A DNA stretch of 64,000 bases, from assembly GCA_963575745.1 (NCBI GenBank), contig CAUYUJ010020570.1, forward strand, positions 90,262 to 154,261, read 5' to 3'. The stretch comes from Prorocentrum cordatum. Taxonomy: Eukaryota; Sar; Dinophyceae; Prorocentrales; Prorocentraceae. A program made the translations under genes and the position numbers. Under the pieces are notes generated by a model, which was not told the origin of the DNA, did not search any database, and was given only the letters and a program-made list of their open reading frames with translations. Of this stretch, positions 9,501 to 20,000 are shown piece after piece (position 1 is the stretch's first letter; the number at the start of each line of letters is the position of its first letter).

Positions 9501-12500
9501 AGGTGCCACGACACCATTGCGTCATGGAATGTACGTCGGGCAGGTGCAGAGAACGGCCATGACATAATTAATTCGTTGCGACGTTGAGATGTGGGACTCG
9601 CTGGGTTGTGCGAGTGCCAATTCCTTTCAGCTCGCGGTCTCAACATGCGAGGTGACACAATTGTTCGGAGTACTTGTCGGAAGGCTGCGGTTATCATGTC
9701 TAAGTCTTGGAGAGACTCGCTCAGAGCCACGTACCGCGGAAGAGGTTTCGTGATTTGTAGTTATTCCAGTGTTATTGTTATTGTAGTTTATATGCCGCAT
9801 GAGAGTGTTAGTACCCCTACGGAGGAGCAGCATGAAGATGACGTGTATGAACAGATCTTGTTTGATATATCCCAAGTGCTTCGCACTCATAGGTCTAAAT
9901 TCCCGAAGCAGCCGCAGGACTTGGTGCTCCTGACAGATGCTAACGTCGAACTGGATCCAGATTCAGAGGTCCATTGGCTTTCGGGATACTGGCTCTGGGC
10001 TTCTGGAGGCGTCTGGGATCGCTCGGGAAAGTACTGAGGTGGAAACTGGGATGGAGGAGGGATCGGATGACGGCAACCCGTATACGACTCAACGAAACGC
10101 CATGCACGAAAGACAAGGTCCCACAGGGTGGTCTCGGGCTTCGAAATCCGACGGGCGTCTAGGTTACAATCTATGAGGCGTGCTTTACTGGACTTCTGTG
10201 GACTCTGGGGCATAAGGATGGAAAATACTTTTGGGCAGAGAAGGGTTACTTACACGTCAAGTATGGGGGTGGAGAAGGTACTTGACTATGTTGGTGCCAA
10301 CAGCCGCTTGCGCAGGCAAGAGCTCACTATAGGATGGATGCTGCCCTCGGAGGTGGGTCGCGCTTGGGCGGAGCATCCCTGCAGCAGATACGAGCGTGCC
10401 CTGTCTGACCATGCTTGCCTAGTTGTTCGCTTGTCTTGTGCACCGTCTGCGAAGACGGACCCAGCCTGCACGAAAATTCATCTACTTGCAATCGGTGTCG
10501 CAGCTTGAGTTCGCGAAGAACATGGACGATCGGGGCAGTCGGCATCGCGCACTGTGCCGGGAAAACGCTGATGCAGAGGATCGACAGGAGATGCTGGAAA
10601 TGATAGGACCTGATCTCATTAAGGCTGCCGAGGAGACCCCCAGAAGGACACCAATCCCGGAAATAACATTCCCAAGAGATCCGAGATCCACTGGGCCGCC
10701 GAGGAAAGCAAACGTGAAGCCCTTCGGCGTGGGGATAAGGAGGAGGCCAAACGGTGCTCGCAGATATTGAGGAGAGAGAGAGAGAGAGAGGAGGAGGCTG
10801 GAGGCGAAGGTACAAAGGTGGAGGACGGAGATGAACACGAGGAGGAGGAGGTGGAGGAGTGCTACGACGGACACGTTGATCTTTGCCAACGGGATGGGGT
10901 CTCAGGACCGCGAGGAATGGGGGGGGCGAGATACTGGGGCACATGCAAGCTAAGGTTGAGGACCCCGAGGCCAGGGAAGCAACCCTCCGTGAGCTGCAGC
11001 AGTTGCGTGATCTTTGCTCGCGCTCGGGATCTTCGCAGGTGTTCTCGATGTCGCTCCTGCTGCGGGCGAGAGCGAAGCTGTCCACGGGAAAAGCCCCTGG
11101 CCCCGACAACGTCACTGTCATGATGTTGAAACAGCTCTCGTGGTCGTCCCTCCGACGGGTTCTAGCGAGCTTCGAAAGCGTCTACTCCCGCAGGTTATGT
11201 CGCCCCAACAGCTGGCGACAACTGGCTGCTACACTCATGCCTAAGGAGATGGACATACAGCACTTGACAGACCCACGTGTACTACGCCTGCAGCCGTGTC
11301 ATGAAATGGCACATGACATATATTCTGATGATGATTGAGAAGATGATCGAGGCGCAGCGTCACCATGTATGTCTGTATGGTTTCCGATCGGGACGGAAGA
11401 CTTCTGAAATCACCAGCGTGACCAAAAGGCTCAGTCAGCACTCCGCTGTCTGGGGCAAGGCAGACAGTTTGTGGCTTGCCAACCTTGATATTCTACAAGC
11501 ATTTGATAATGTTACACCATGCCTGGCCATGCGCTGTCTTCGTGCTCTCGACATTTCGTCTGATCTCATTGTGGCGTTGATTGAAAATCAGTGCGCGGCC
11601 AGCTTCGCGGGTATCGAGGCATCTTCTGCTGTGAGATGGGACAAGTCTGTTCGAACGGGAGGTTGAGGGACCGATGATTTTCTGGCAGTGTCTATTCTAC
11701 TCTGGAGAGATGTGATTCAGAGGTGGAGGCAAGAGACGCAGCACGGTATCAAGCTAGAGAACGATGAGCGGATGTTCAATGGTGAGCGGATGACCCACGG
11801 TTTTGGGGCTGATAATCTCTTATTGTATGAGAAGACGCGCTCCAGAGTCGATGATTCGTGACGTGAGCATCCCGCTGATGAATACAGGGATTACCAGGAA
11901 GCCGAAATCTTTGATGTACATTACTTTGGTGCACCGCCTGGCATCCCGCCATTCCCGGAGCAACCTCGTAGAGCTCGAGAGCCCAGAATCGAAGCAGAGA
12001 GCTTCGCAGAAGATTTTCTGGAAATATGTCATTTTGCGTGTTTTGATGGCAATATGAGGTCGGGTCCCTGGCTTCGCTCGGGAGAATTTATCGACAGAAT
12101 GAGCTAAGATTTCGGGAGGTGACTTCTGTAATGCAAAGCTTCGCAGAGCGAACGAATTGTTAGAACTGCAAAATCGGCTGAGACAGGCCGCGGAAGGTAT
12201 GATCGCATTCCTTGTCGAAATGAAGCCAACTAGATTCATGCTGTCGCCGAATTCCTCTAACTCTGTTACCATCAGAGCTCTACGAGGTATGTTGTCACAT
12301 CTTCTTCTCTGCTCAGGCCGACAAAGTAGCTCCACCCCGCGCTACGAGGTATTGGAGTTAATAGTTTCCCTCAGTCATCTGGTGGGAGGTTTGAGAAGCT
12401 TGAGAAGAAGATGGATAAGAGGATAAGCAAACGTACTGCAGCCAATTATGAAAATGAGACTGGGTGGAGGTGCTTGAATATCGAGCGTCTAGGGATGGAT

Positions 12501-12776
12501 AGTTTGGAAGATGCTCAGACTGTCATTCACTGGATGTGCGGTGAATGGCTGATTCGCACACACAGTCTGTCCGACTGGCGGGAGTATTGCAAAATACTCC
12601 ATCGATGCTGTCTGGATGGGGAACCTCGCCTGCATCGGGACAGAATTTGCACAAGCATTTCTTTCGTGAGGGTGATGAACGTGCTGATAGATTGTCGTGA
12701 AAGGCCAGAGATGGCAAAACAACTTGGAAGCGTTCACTTGGCAGTCTGCTTTCTCAAAATGTGGCGCCGGCGGTGA
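9501..12776 (+). pseudogene. LINE-D ORF2, degraded endonuclease-RT-RNase H
   Basis: A plus-strand relative of LINE-E ORF2 broken by stops and frame changes. In order: IASWNVRRAG just after the TAG (9519-9545); a TGA at 9585-9587; LLTDANVELD near 9930 and LSDHACLVV near 10400 (endonuclease D, N and H motifs); GKAPGPDNVTV near 11088 (RT fingers); ANLDILQAFD near 11480 (RT motif A); FGADNLLLYE near 11802 (RT motif C with ADN); and MDSLEDAQTVIHWMCGEW near 12495 (first part of the permuted RNase H). The RNase H second half is missing: the copy ends where TGGCGCCGGCGGTGAACC starts at about 12762. A GA microsatellite lies at 10770-10791. It is non-functional. Confidence 0.8.
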
Positions 12777-13451
12777 ACCGTCAACCTGGTCTCCGCCAGA
12801 AACCTCGTAGAGCTCCTCGCGCGCGTAAGAGTGCTCAGAATCGGACCAGAGAACTTCGCAGAAAATGTTCCTAAAATCTTGAATTTTACATTTTTCATGT
12901 CAACAGAAAGTCAGTACCTCCAAGTGAACAAATGTCAAAATTCACCTACAGAGCTGAGCTGCTCTCAGAATACGGCTTATAGACTAATCAAGAGAGTGGA
13001 CATATGCTTCTGCGATATGGCTAGTCAAATCTCTATCAAATCTTAAGAAAACCGGAAAATGCATTTTTGGTTTCAAACACAGACTCGGTTCCCTCAGGTC
13101 TTTTGATAATAATATTGCTTCTAGAGCCCTGAAGAATTTACCAGCAGATACGGCATACTTTACTGTGCGTCAAAAGAATCCGCTTTCTGAAAATAATTTT
13201 TCCAATCTTGCAGGAAGATACAAAAACCAAGCCCAAGTCATCACATTGTCTCTTTAGGTCTGCCAACTAGCTCCACCCTGCGCCCGAGTTCCTCTTAGCT
13301 CATCTTGCCGAAGAGCTCTACGAGATATATCTTTCAAATCTTAGCACAACCGACCCAAAGTCACCACATTGTCTGCCCGGGCCCGGTTGACCAACTTGGT
13401 AGCGTCCAAAGCCCGGGGAGCATAGAGGCAACTAACGCCTGCGGTGAACCC
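12762..13451 (+). repeat. Type II repeat copies between two LINEs
   Basis: Starts with the hairpin (GGTGAACCGTCAACCTGG) and CCTCGTAGAGCTCC, continues with a type II body and a beta-like element near 13262-13325, and ends with GCGGTGAACCCTCAACC, the left hairpin half that abuts LINE-C. The phrase TTGGTAGCGTCCAAAGCCCGG near 13398 recurs at 16568, 24570 and 25085. Confidence 0.65.
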
Positions 13452-15242
13452 TCAACCCGGTTTTTTGCGGTTTTGCGGGCAGCGAAGGCTCCGTCGAAGC
13501 CTGCCCGAGCCAAACGCCCAGCAGGGCGCCTCGAGCTCTCTGTGAGCTCTCAGCACGCACTCGGCCGCCCCAATGAGGCGCTCCAGCGCCGTCAGTTCGG
13601 CATCAGTTACTGTACTATCTCTAGGCAAGAGAAGGGCCGCCTCCGCAACATCTCTCCAAACGAGACCGTCACAGGAGGCAGCAGGCTGAGGCGAGTCGGG
13701 GGCAGCGGAATGCCGCAGGCGCTTGAAGCAATGTTCAAGATGGGGGAGAAAGGCGGCCTCGAGAAAGAAACCAATACCACAACCAGACGCATCCACTCCG
13801 CCGTCGAAACGACCGCGGAGGGCCACAAGCTCATGATACTCTAAAAGATCGGGTGGAACAGGCCTCATAATATAACACTCGCGGCCTTCCCGCGCACAAT
13901 GTGTGAGGGCATCCGCCCTCTGGTTGTTCTCTCTGAATTCATGTTCGAGGAAGTCACGACCAAGGAAACTGGATCTGAGATGGTATCGATTCTCCAGCCA
14001 CGCAATCTTATCCACCAGCTTATCGACTCTCTTCTGGCACACATTATTTCCCACCCTCAACTTCCCACGGACCCTATTTATAATAGGAAGACTATCACCG
14101 CAGAGCTCCACAGGGAGCCCATCCGAAACAACATCCCAGACCGTCGCCCTTTCATTTAGGATGGCTAACCGTTTTGCTAACTGTTCCGCCTCCGCTCCAG
14201 ACGCCTCCTGAGACACCAACTCATCCCAAGTCATCTTTTCCACCACAGAGTCGCTCCCCTTTCCAGAATACACGAAATACTCAAACGCTTTCTCATGGCC
14301 ACAGTGTTTCAGGTAATCAGGCATCTTGTCGAGGAACGCTTTCCAGGAAAACTCACCGTCCTTCCACCAAGAGGCCCCAAATAGGATATACGCCATGTAA
14401 GTCCAAGGTCTTTCTCCTGATGCACCAGCTCCGACACGAATACGTTTCAGAGCACTAGCCTCCTTCCACGATCCCTTCTGTCTGAGGACCTCACTGAAGT
14501 CTGAACGAGCACCCTCCCATGATGGACACGAACACAGCAGCATCCTTCTGGCGTCCCTCCAGGCACGGGCACCATTGGGAGGAGCAATGGGGAGAGCCAG
14601 CCGACGACGTTTGCAATCTTCCCGATTCGCATAAGCAGCCTCCCAGTTAGTCGCATGATACTCCGCAACATCTTTTGCAAGCAACCATGAACGATGCAAT
14701 ACACGTTGAACCGAACTCTGAAACCCATGATCGTGAAATACCTTTCGAACAACATGCAAACGAGCAGGGCGCCATATGTCCCAGGATACACTGGCGGGTT
14801 TCGATGTATGACACATCCTCACCAAACATGTGCCCTCAAAGACGTGAATTTTGTGAATCGAGTCCTTTTCCCACGTCAGCCCTTCCGAACCGAAGAGCAG
14901 GGTAGATTGCACGATGGACTGATAACGTTTGAACTTCAGATGCCAATGCACCGCACGGGATCGAAAGTATTGGATATGCCCAAAGAATGCCTTGCGAGCA
15001 GCGTTGAGACGGCGGTCAACATCAACATGCGGCTCGCGAAAAGAATCCGCGATGTCATTCCCCAGTACGTTCAGGACGGGAACCTGCTGCAGCTCGACAC
15101 TGACGTACTCATCTGCCCCATCGAGGCCGATATCCCCAGGCATATTAGAGCGATGGATACTGGTAAAGAATTTCCCAGGGGAGCAACCTATAGCGGCAAA
15201 CTGAAGGCTATCCAACTTCCAGTCAAACTTCCATTGATGCAA
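13452..15242 (-). CDS. LINE-C ORF2 C-terminal part: post-RT region and permuted RNase H
   Basis: A 596-residue frame beginning after the RT catalytic motifs, so a 5'-truncated insertion. VLNVLGNDIADSFREPH, then IVQSTLLFGSEGLTW and VLHRSWLLAKDVA, align with LINE-B and LINE-E. It lacks the tandem-repeat linker of the other two. RNase H motifs appear in permuted order: CGDSLPIINRV (Asp about 383), HEFRENNQRADALTH (Asp about 444), LRGRFDGG (Asp about 480) and STVTDAELTALE (Glu about 549). The last residues read through the tail CCGCAAAACCGCAAAAAACC into the hairpin half. Autonomous movement is not possible without the missing domains. Confidence 0.75.
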   Translation of the reverse strand: MHQWKFDWKLDSLQFAAIGCSPGKFFTSIHRSNMPGDIGLDGADEYVSVELQQVPVLNVLGNDIADSFREPHVDVDRRLNAARKAFFGHIQYFRSRAVHWHLKFKRYQSIVQSTLLFGSEGLTWEKDSIHKIHVFEGTCLVRMCHTSKPASVSWDIWRPARLHVVRKVFHDHGFQSSVQRVLHRSWLLAKDVAEYHATNWEAAYANREDCKRRRLALPIAPPNGARAWRDARRMLLCSCPSWEGARSDFSEVLRQKGSWKEASALKRIRVGAGASGERPWTYMAYILFGASWWKDGEFSWKAFLDKMPDYLKHCGHEKAFEYFVYSGKGSDSVVEKMTWDELVSQEASGAEAEQLAKRLAILNERATVWDVVSDGLPVELCGDSLPIINRVRGKLRVGNNVCQKRVDKLVDKIAWLENRYHLRSSFLGRDFLEHEFRENNQRADALTHCAREGRECYIMRPVPPDLLEYHELVALRGRFDGGVDASGCGIGFFLEAAFLPHLEHCFKRLRHSAAPDSPQPAASCDGLVWRDVAEAALLLPRDSTVTDAELTALERLIGAAECVLRAHRELEAPCWAFGSGRLRRSLRCPQNRKKPG

Positions 15243-15260
15243 GGCACGAGTAAAGTCACT

Positions 15261-17003
15261 GCTTAGAACACGTGGCAGAGCTTTTCTGATACGCGAGCTG
15301 AAAACTCGAAAAAATAAGTTTTTAGTTGTTACTGAACGACGGTTCCGCCAAGTGTTTTGACAGTAATACTGCAGCTACGGACCTGAGAATGCATTGGCAG
15401 ACGCGAAAAACTTATTACAGGTGCCAAAAAATACCAGATCTCAAAACAAATGTTCAAATCTCTCAGAAAGTTCCTCCAACCAACCCAAAGTTCGCACATT
15501 GTCCGTCGGAGCCGGGTCGGCCAACTGGGATCCGGCGGTAAACCGTCAACCAGGTAACCGCCGGGAGCCTCGTAGAGCTCTATTCTGGCGCGGCGCTGCT
15601 CGAAGCACACGAAAGAAGCTTTCTCAAGCGTGAAGAAGGAATATCGGAAAATATGTTTTTAAAATTTTACATCTTCGCTTCGTGGACCTAGCTGTCAGAC
15701 CGAGTTCGGACCTCTCGATGCGAGAAAAATCGCGCCGGATGATACTGGGTCGGTTTATATGCGTGCCAGCTCTGTAGCTCTTCTAGATCTTCAGTTAAGG
15801 GAAACCGACAACACTCGTCAAAATGATCGTATATTACAAATAGTTTTGCGGGCCTAGCTCGAGCAGCAGACCGAGTTCAGACCTCTCGATGGGACAGACG
15901 AACGCGCCTGATGATTCTGAATCGGTTTCTATCAGCTCTGTAGCTGTCCTAAATCTCGAGTTAAGTACAGAAAACCGTTAACGCGTGTCAAGATGACTCG
16001 AAACGGCCGACGGTTCCCTCAAGTCTTTTGATAGTAATATTACAGCTACAGACATGGGAATTTAACTGGCAGATGCGCCATAACCCGTTACAGGTGGGAA
16101 AAATACTGTTTGTAAAACGAACTTTCAAATTTTGCACAACTGGCGCCGGCGGTGAACCGTCAACCTGATCACCAACGGGAACCTCGTAGAGCTCCTAACA
16201 CGCGTAAGAGTGGTCAGCAAAAAGAGAGGGCTTCTGGAAGCATTTCTCGAAAAAGAGAAAACAGGTTTTTTTTTCATGTCGACACAAAGTTGGTTTCGCC
16301 AAGTGTTTTGATAGTAAAAGTGCATCTAGGGAGCTCATATTAAGACGCAGAGGCCCTCAGAGTCGTCTACAGGTGCGAAACATCTGCTTTCGCAAAATAA
16401 ATGGTCAAATATCTCTCAAAAAAACGCAAAACCCCCCAAAAGTTATTACTTTGTCCGTTCTGGTCGGGTCGGCCAACTAGCTCCACCCCGCGCCGGAATT
16501 CCTCTAGCTCATCGATAACGAAGAGCTCTACGAGGTAAGATAGAATAACCGACCCCAAGTCGTCACACTTGGTAGCGTCCAAAACCCGGAGAGCGACTGG
16601 CGTCAACCTGGTCACCGCCGGGAACCTCGTAGAGCTCCTTCCACGGGTGAGAGTGCTTAGAATCGGCAGAGAGAGTTTCTGGAAGAATTTCGCGAAAAAG
16701 GTAAAATTTATTTCTTTCCATGTTGATATGAAATTGGTTCCGTCAAGTGTCTTCATAGTAAATGTGCGCCTACAGAGCTCATATCAAGACGCAGAGGCCC
16801 TCATAATCGGTCACAGGTGCGAGAAATCTGCTTTCTCAAAATGAATTGTCAAACATCTTTCAAATCTTAACAAAATCGACCGAAAGTTGTAATTGTCTCT
16901 TCTGGTCGGGTCGGCCAACTAGCTCCACCCCGCGCCGGAATTCCGTCGAGATTTGTCTTGCCAACTAGCTCTCCAGCGCCCCAGAACTTGGTAGCGTCCA
17001 TGG
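15261..17003 (+). repeat. Mixed type II, hairpin and satellite-derived repeats
   Basis: Contains a hairpin near 15534-15566 (left CCGGCGGTAAACC, right GGTAACCGCCGG), diverged 178-bp units at 15690-16010, a type II block from about 16141 with a decayed right arm (TCACCAACGG), a beta element near 16480-16540 and another partial type II unit at 16610-16930. No gene is visible. Confidence 0.65.
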
Positions 17004-17087
17004 GCGCCGGCAAACCGTGAACCTTTCTTTTTTTTTTTGGGGAGGCTGACCAGGCACCGAGCGCCCCAGCGCCCGTTAAGTGCCTAC

Positions 17088-20000
17088 CTAGTCTCTCTGC
17101 AGCTGGAGGTCTTGGGCCACCTGGACTGCGGCCCGCAAGAGGCCCTCGAGACCCGAAAGCTCAGCGTCAGTGATACTGCTATGGGAGGGGAGTGCCTGTG
17201 CACAACGCCCTACTATTTCCCATATGATTGGACAAGGAGAGGAGGCTTGGGGGAAGAGGGAGACTACACGAGCTCTCTTATCTCTATGCTCAGGGTCAGG
17301 GTAAGGGTCATGGAATCGAGGAATATATCCAATCTGCAGAAACCAGCCAACGCCCACACCTTGGGCACACACTCCGCCGTCGAAGGATCCGCGGAGGCCA
17401 ATAACTCGAAAGTTGTCTCGGACATCAGAACGAAAGATATGGTGGTGGAACAGCTCTCTGAATATCTGGCCTTCCCGTGCTAAGTGGGTAAGTTCATCAG
17501 CTACTGTGTTACTCTCTCGATATATGTGTCGAATGAAGTCGTTGCCCCATGAGGGGGGTCGTATTCCTTCCTCCTCCAACTCTTCCAAAAGAGAAATAAT
17601 ATTTGCCACCCGCCTACGATAAGAAGCCCCATCTCCTCCTTCTCCTCCCTCAACCTTCCAGAGACCATTGATCCAGTTACAGATAAGAAGCGAATCGCCC
17701 GTCAGCTCGAGACCGATCCCATCATCACTCAGATCCCAAGTCGGCTCCTGTTCATTGTTCGAGGCCAATCTCTGGGCCAGCTTCTCGGACTCCTTCGCCG
17801 ACAACGGACGAGCCAACATCTCCTCCCCCCTCTCCTTTATGTAGTCTCCTCTCCCTCCAGTTCCTCCACGGACAACAAACAAGTCAAACAGAGACCCCAA
17901 AGTACAAGCTTCCAGGAACTGCCTGCAATACTGAACGAAGTCAGAGTAAGAGAAAGAGCACGCCCTCCACCACCGATCCTCCAGATTCACAAACGAGGGA
18001 AATATCGTCTGGAACATGAAACACCAAGGATGTTCACCCGTCGCCTGCCCCTTAGTACTGCCTAATCGTGTCAGTTTCGAGGCCTCCTTCCACTTCCACT
18101 GTGAACGCCAATATTTTGACTCCAGTGTCCTTTTCTCCTCCCACCTCGGGGTACAGCACATCAGAAGCCGGCGTGCGTCACGATGCGCACGAGGATACAC
18201 CGTCTGTTGTCCAGGTCCAGGAACAGCCACCCTCCGACGTTTCGGGGGGGGCCTGGGGGAATCCCTAGGCCCCCCCCGCTCACAGGGAACTTCAACATCT
18301 CGAGAAGAAGAGGCCCTATCAGAGGGCATAGCAGAAGAGACCATCCCATGCATATCTGAAGAGACAGCGCCCATCCCATTCGTATCTGAGGAGACTGCGC
18401 CCATCCCATTAGTAACTGCAGAGACAGCACCCATCCCACTGGTAACTGAAGAGACTCCCACCATCCCATTAGTAACTGAAGAGACCACACCCATCCCACT
18501 GGTAACTGGAGAGACCATCCCATGCATATCAGAGACAGCACCCATCCCACTGGTAACTGAAGAGACTCCCACCATCCCACCAGTAACTGAAGAGACCACA
18601 TCCATCCCACTGGTAACTGGAGAGACCATCCCATGCATATCAGAAGAGACCACACCCATCCCATTCATATCTGAAGAGACTGCACCCATCCCACTAGTAA
18701 CTGAAGAGACAGCCCCCATCCCATTGGTAACTGAAGAGACCTCCCCCATCCCATTGGTAACTAGAGAGCCCGCGACCATTCCTGGGCTCAGCTCCGACTC
18801 AGGAATCTGATATCCGCTGTCGACATTAGCTCCAAAATATGATGCTATGTCAGCTCCAAGCTGCCACAAGGAATAAAGAACTCTCTGCACTGCACTCTGG
18901 CACTTTGCTTCAAAGAACATCCGTCTAGCAATTCTGAGTCGAGCTGGCTTCCAAACAACCCAACTTTCGGAGGCTGGCTTTTGGGGTGACGTCATCTGGT
19001 AAAGACAATTTCCCTCAAAGACATTCAGGCTCTGCAAGGAGTCCCTGTCCCAACTAATACCTTGACTTCCATAAATGAGAATGCTCTGAACCCGAGTGAT
19101 ATAACTCCTACACTTGGCCGAAAACGGGACTGCCTTTGATCTAAAATAAGCTGCATGCGCATGGAAGGCTCGTCGCGCGGCCCCGATCCGCCGCCGAAGG
19201 TCCTGGTGTGCCTCCCTATAGCTACAGTATATGCTGTTCCCCAAGACATTCATCTCATCAACTACTTTGAACGGCACCATCTGATCCTGAACCCGAACCA
19301 GGATAGGATGTTTTGGCTTCTCCGAGAAACCGATAAACGCGACCTCGAGCGACTCGATCTTCCATTCGAATCCCCATCCCCGCAGAGTCTCTGTCATGTC
19401 TCCTACCTGTCGCCTAAACTCCTCCTCCGAAGATCCCAAGATAAAGATGTTGTCGGCATATAGCAAGTGGTGTACAGGAACCGAGGCCGAAACTTCTCCC
19501 ACCGAGTTTGGATCCAGACAATGAAACCCAATCCCCTGCTCATCCCAAAGCTTAAATAAAGGAGCCCACATCGCAACGACTATCAGGTTCCACAAGGAGG
19601 GGCTGTCGTTCCCACCTGTCCTGATGTGGGTATCAATTCCCACATCTGGCAGCTGCAAGCCCTGGAAGAGAAGCGAAGTGACCTCGCACGGCATAGGCAC
19701 GAGCACACCGTACTGGAGCCAGGGAGGGATAGAGAGGACGTCGAACGCACGTTTGACCGTCGAGATTTTCGTGTTCTGGAAAGCTTGCTTCACATCCGCT
19801 GACCCCAGAACCAGACGTCGATCCTTCCCCCACTGTGAGGCGTGTTGTGCTGCTGCCTTAAGTCCTGCAAATATCTCGGTGCATGATCTTTTGGGAACGA
19901 AACCGAATAACGATGCATGAGTGCCAGCCTGGAGACAATATGGTTCAAGCATGATCGAGAGACAAGTACTGTACCACTTCTTAAAGATACTCTCCACAGA

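Noticed and set aside
18016-18810. 264-codon plus-strand frame with Thr/Pro/Ile repeats
   Set aside because: Antisense shadow of the coding minisatellite in LINE-E ORF2.
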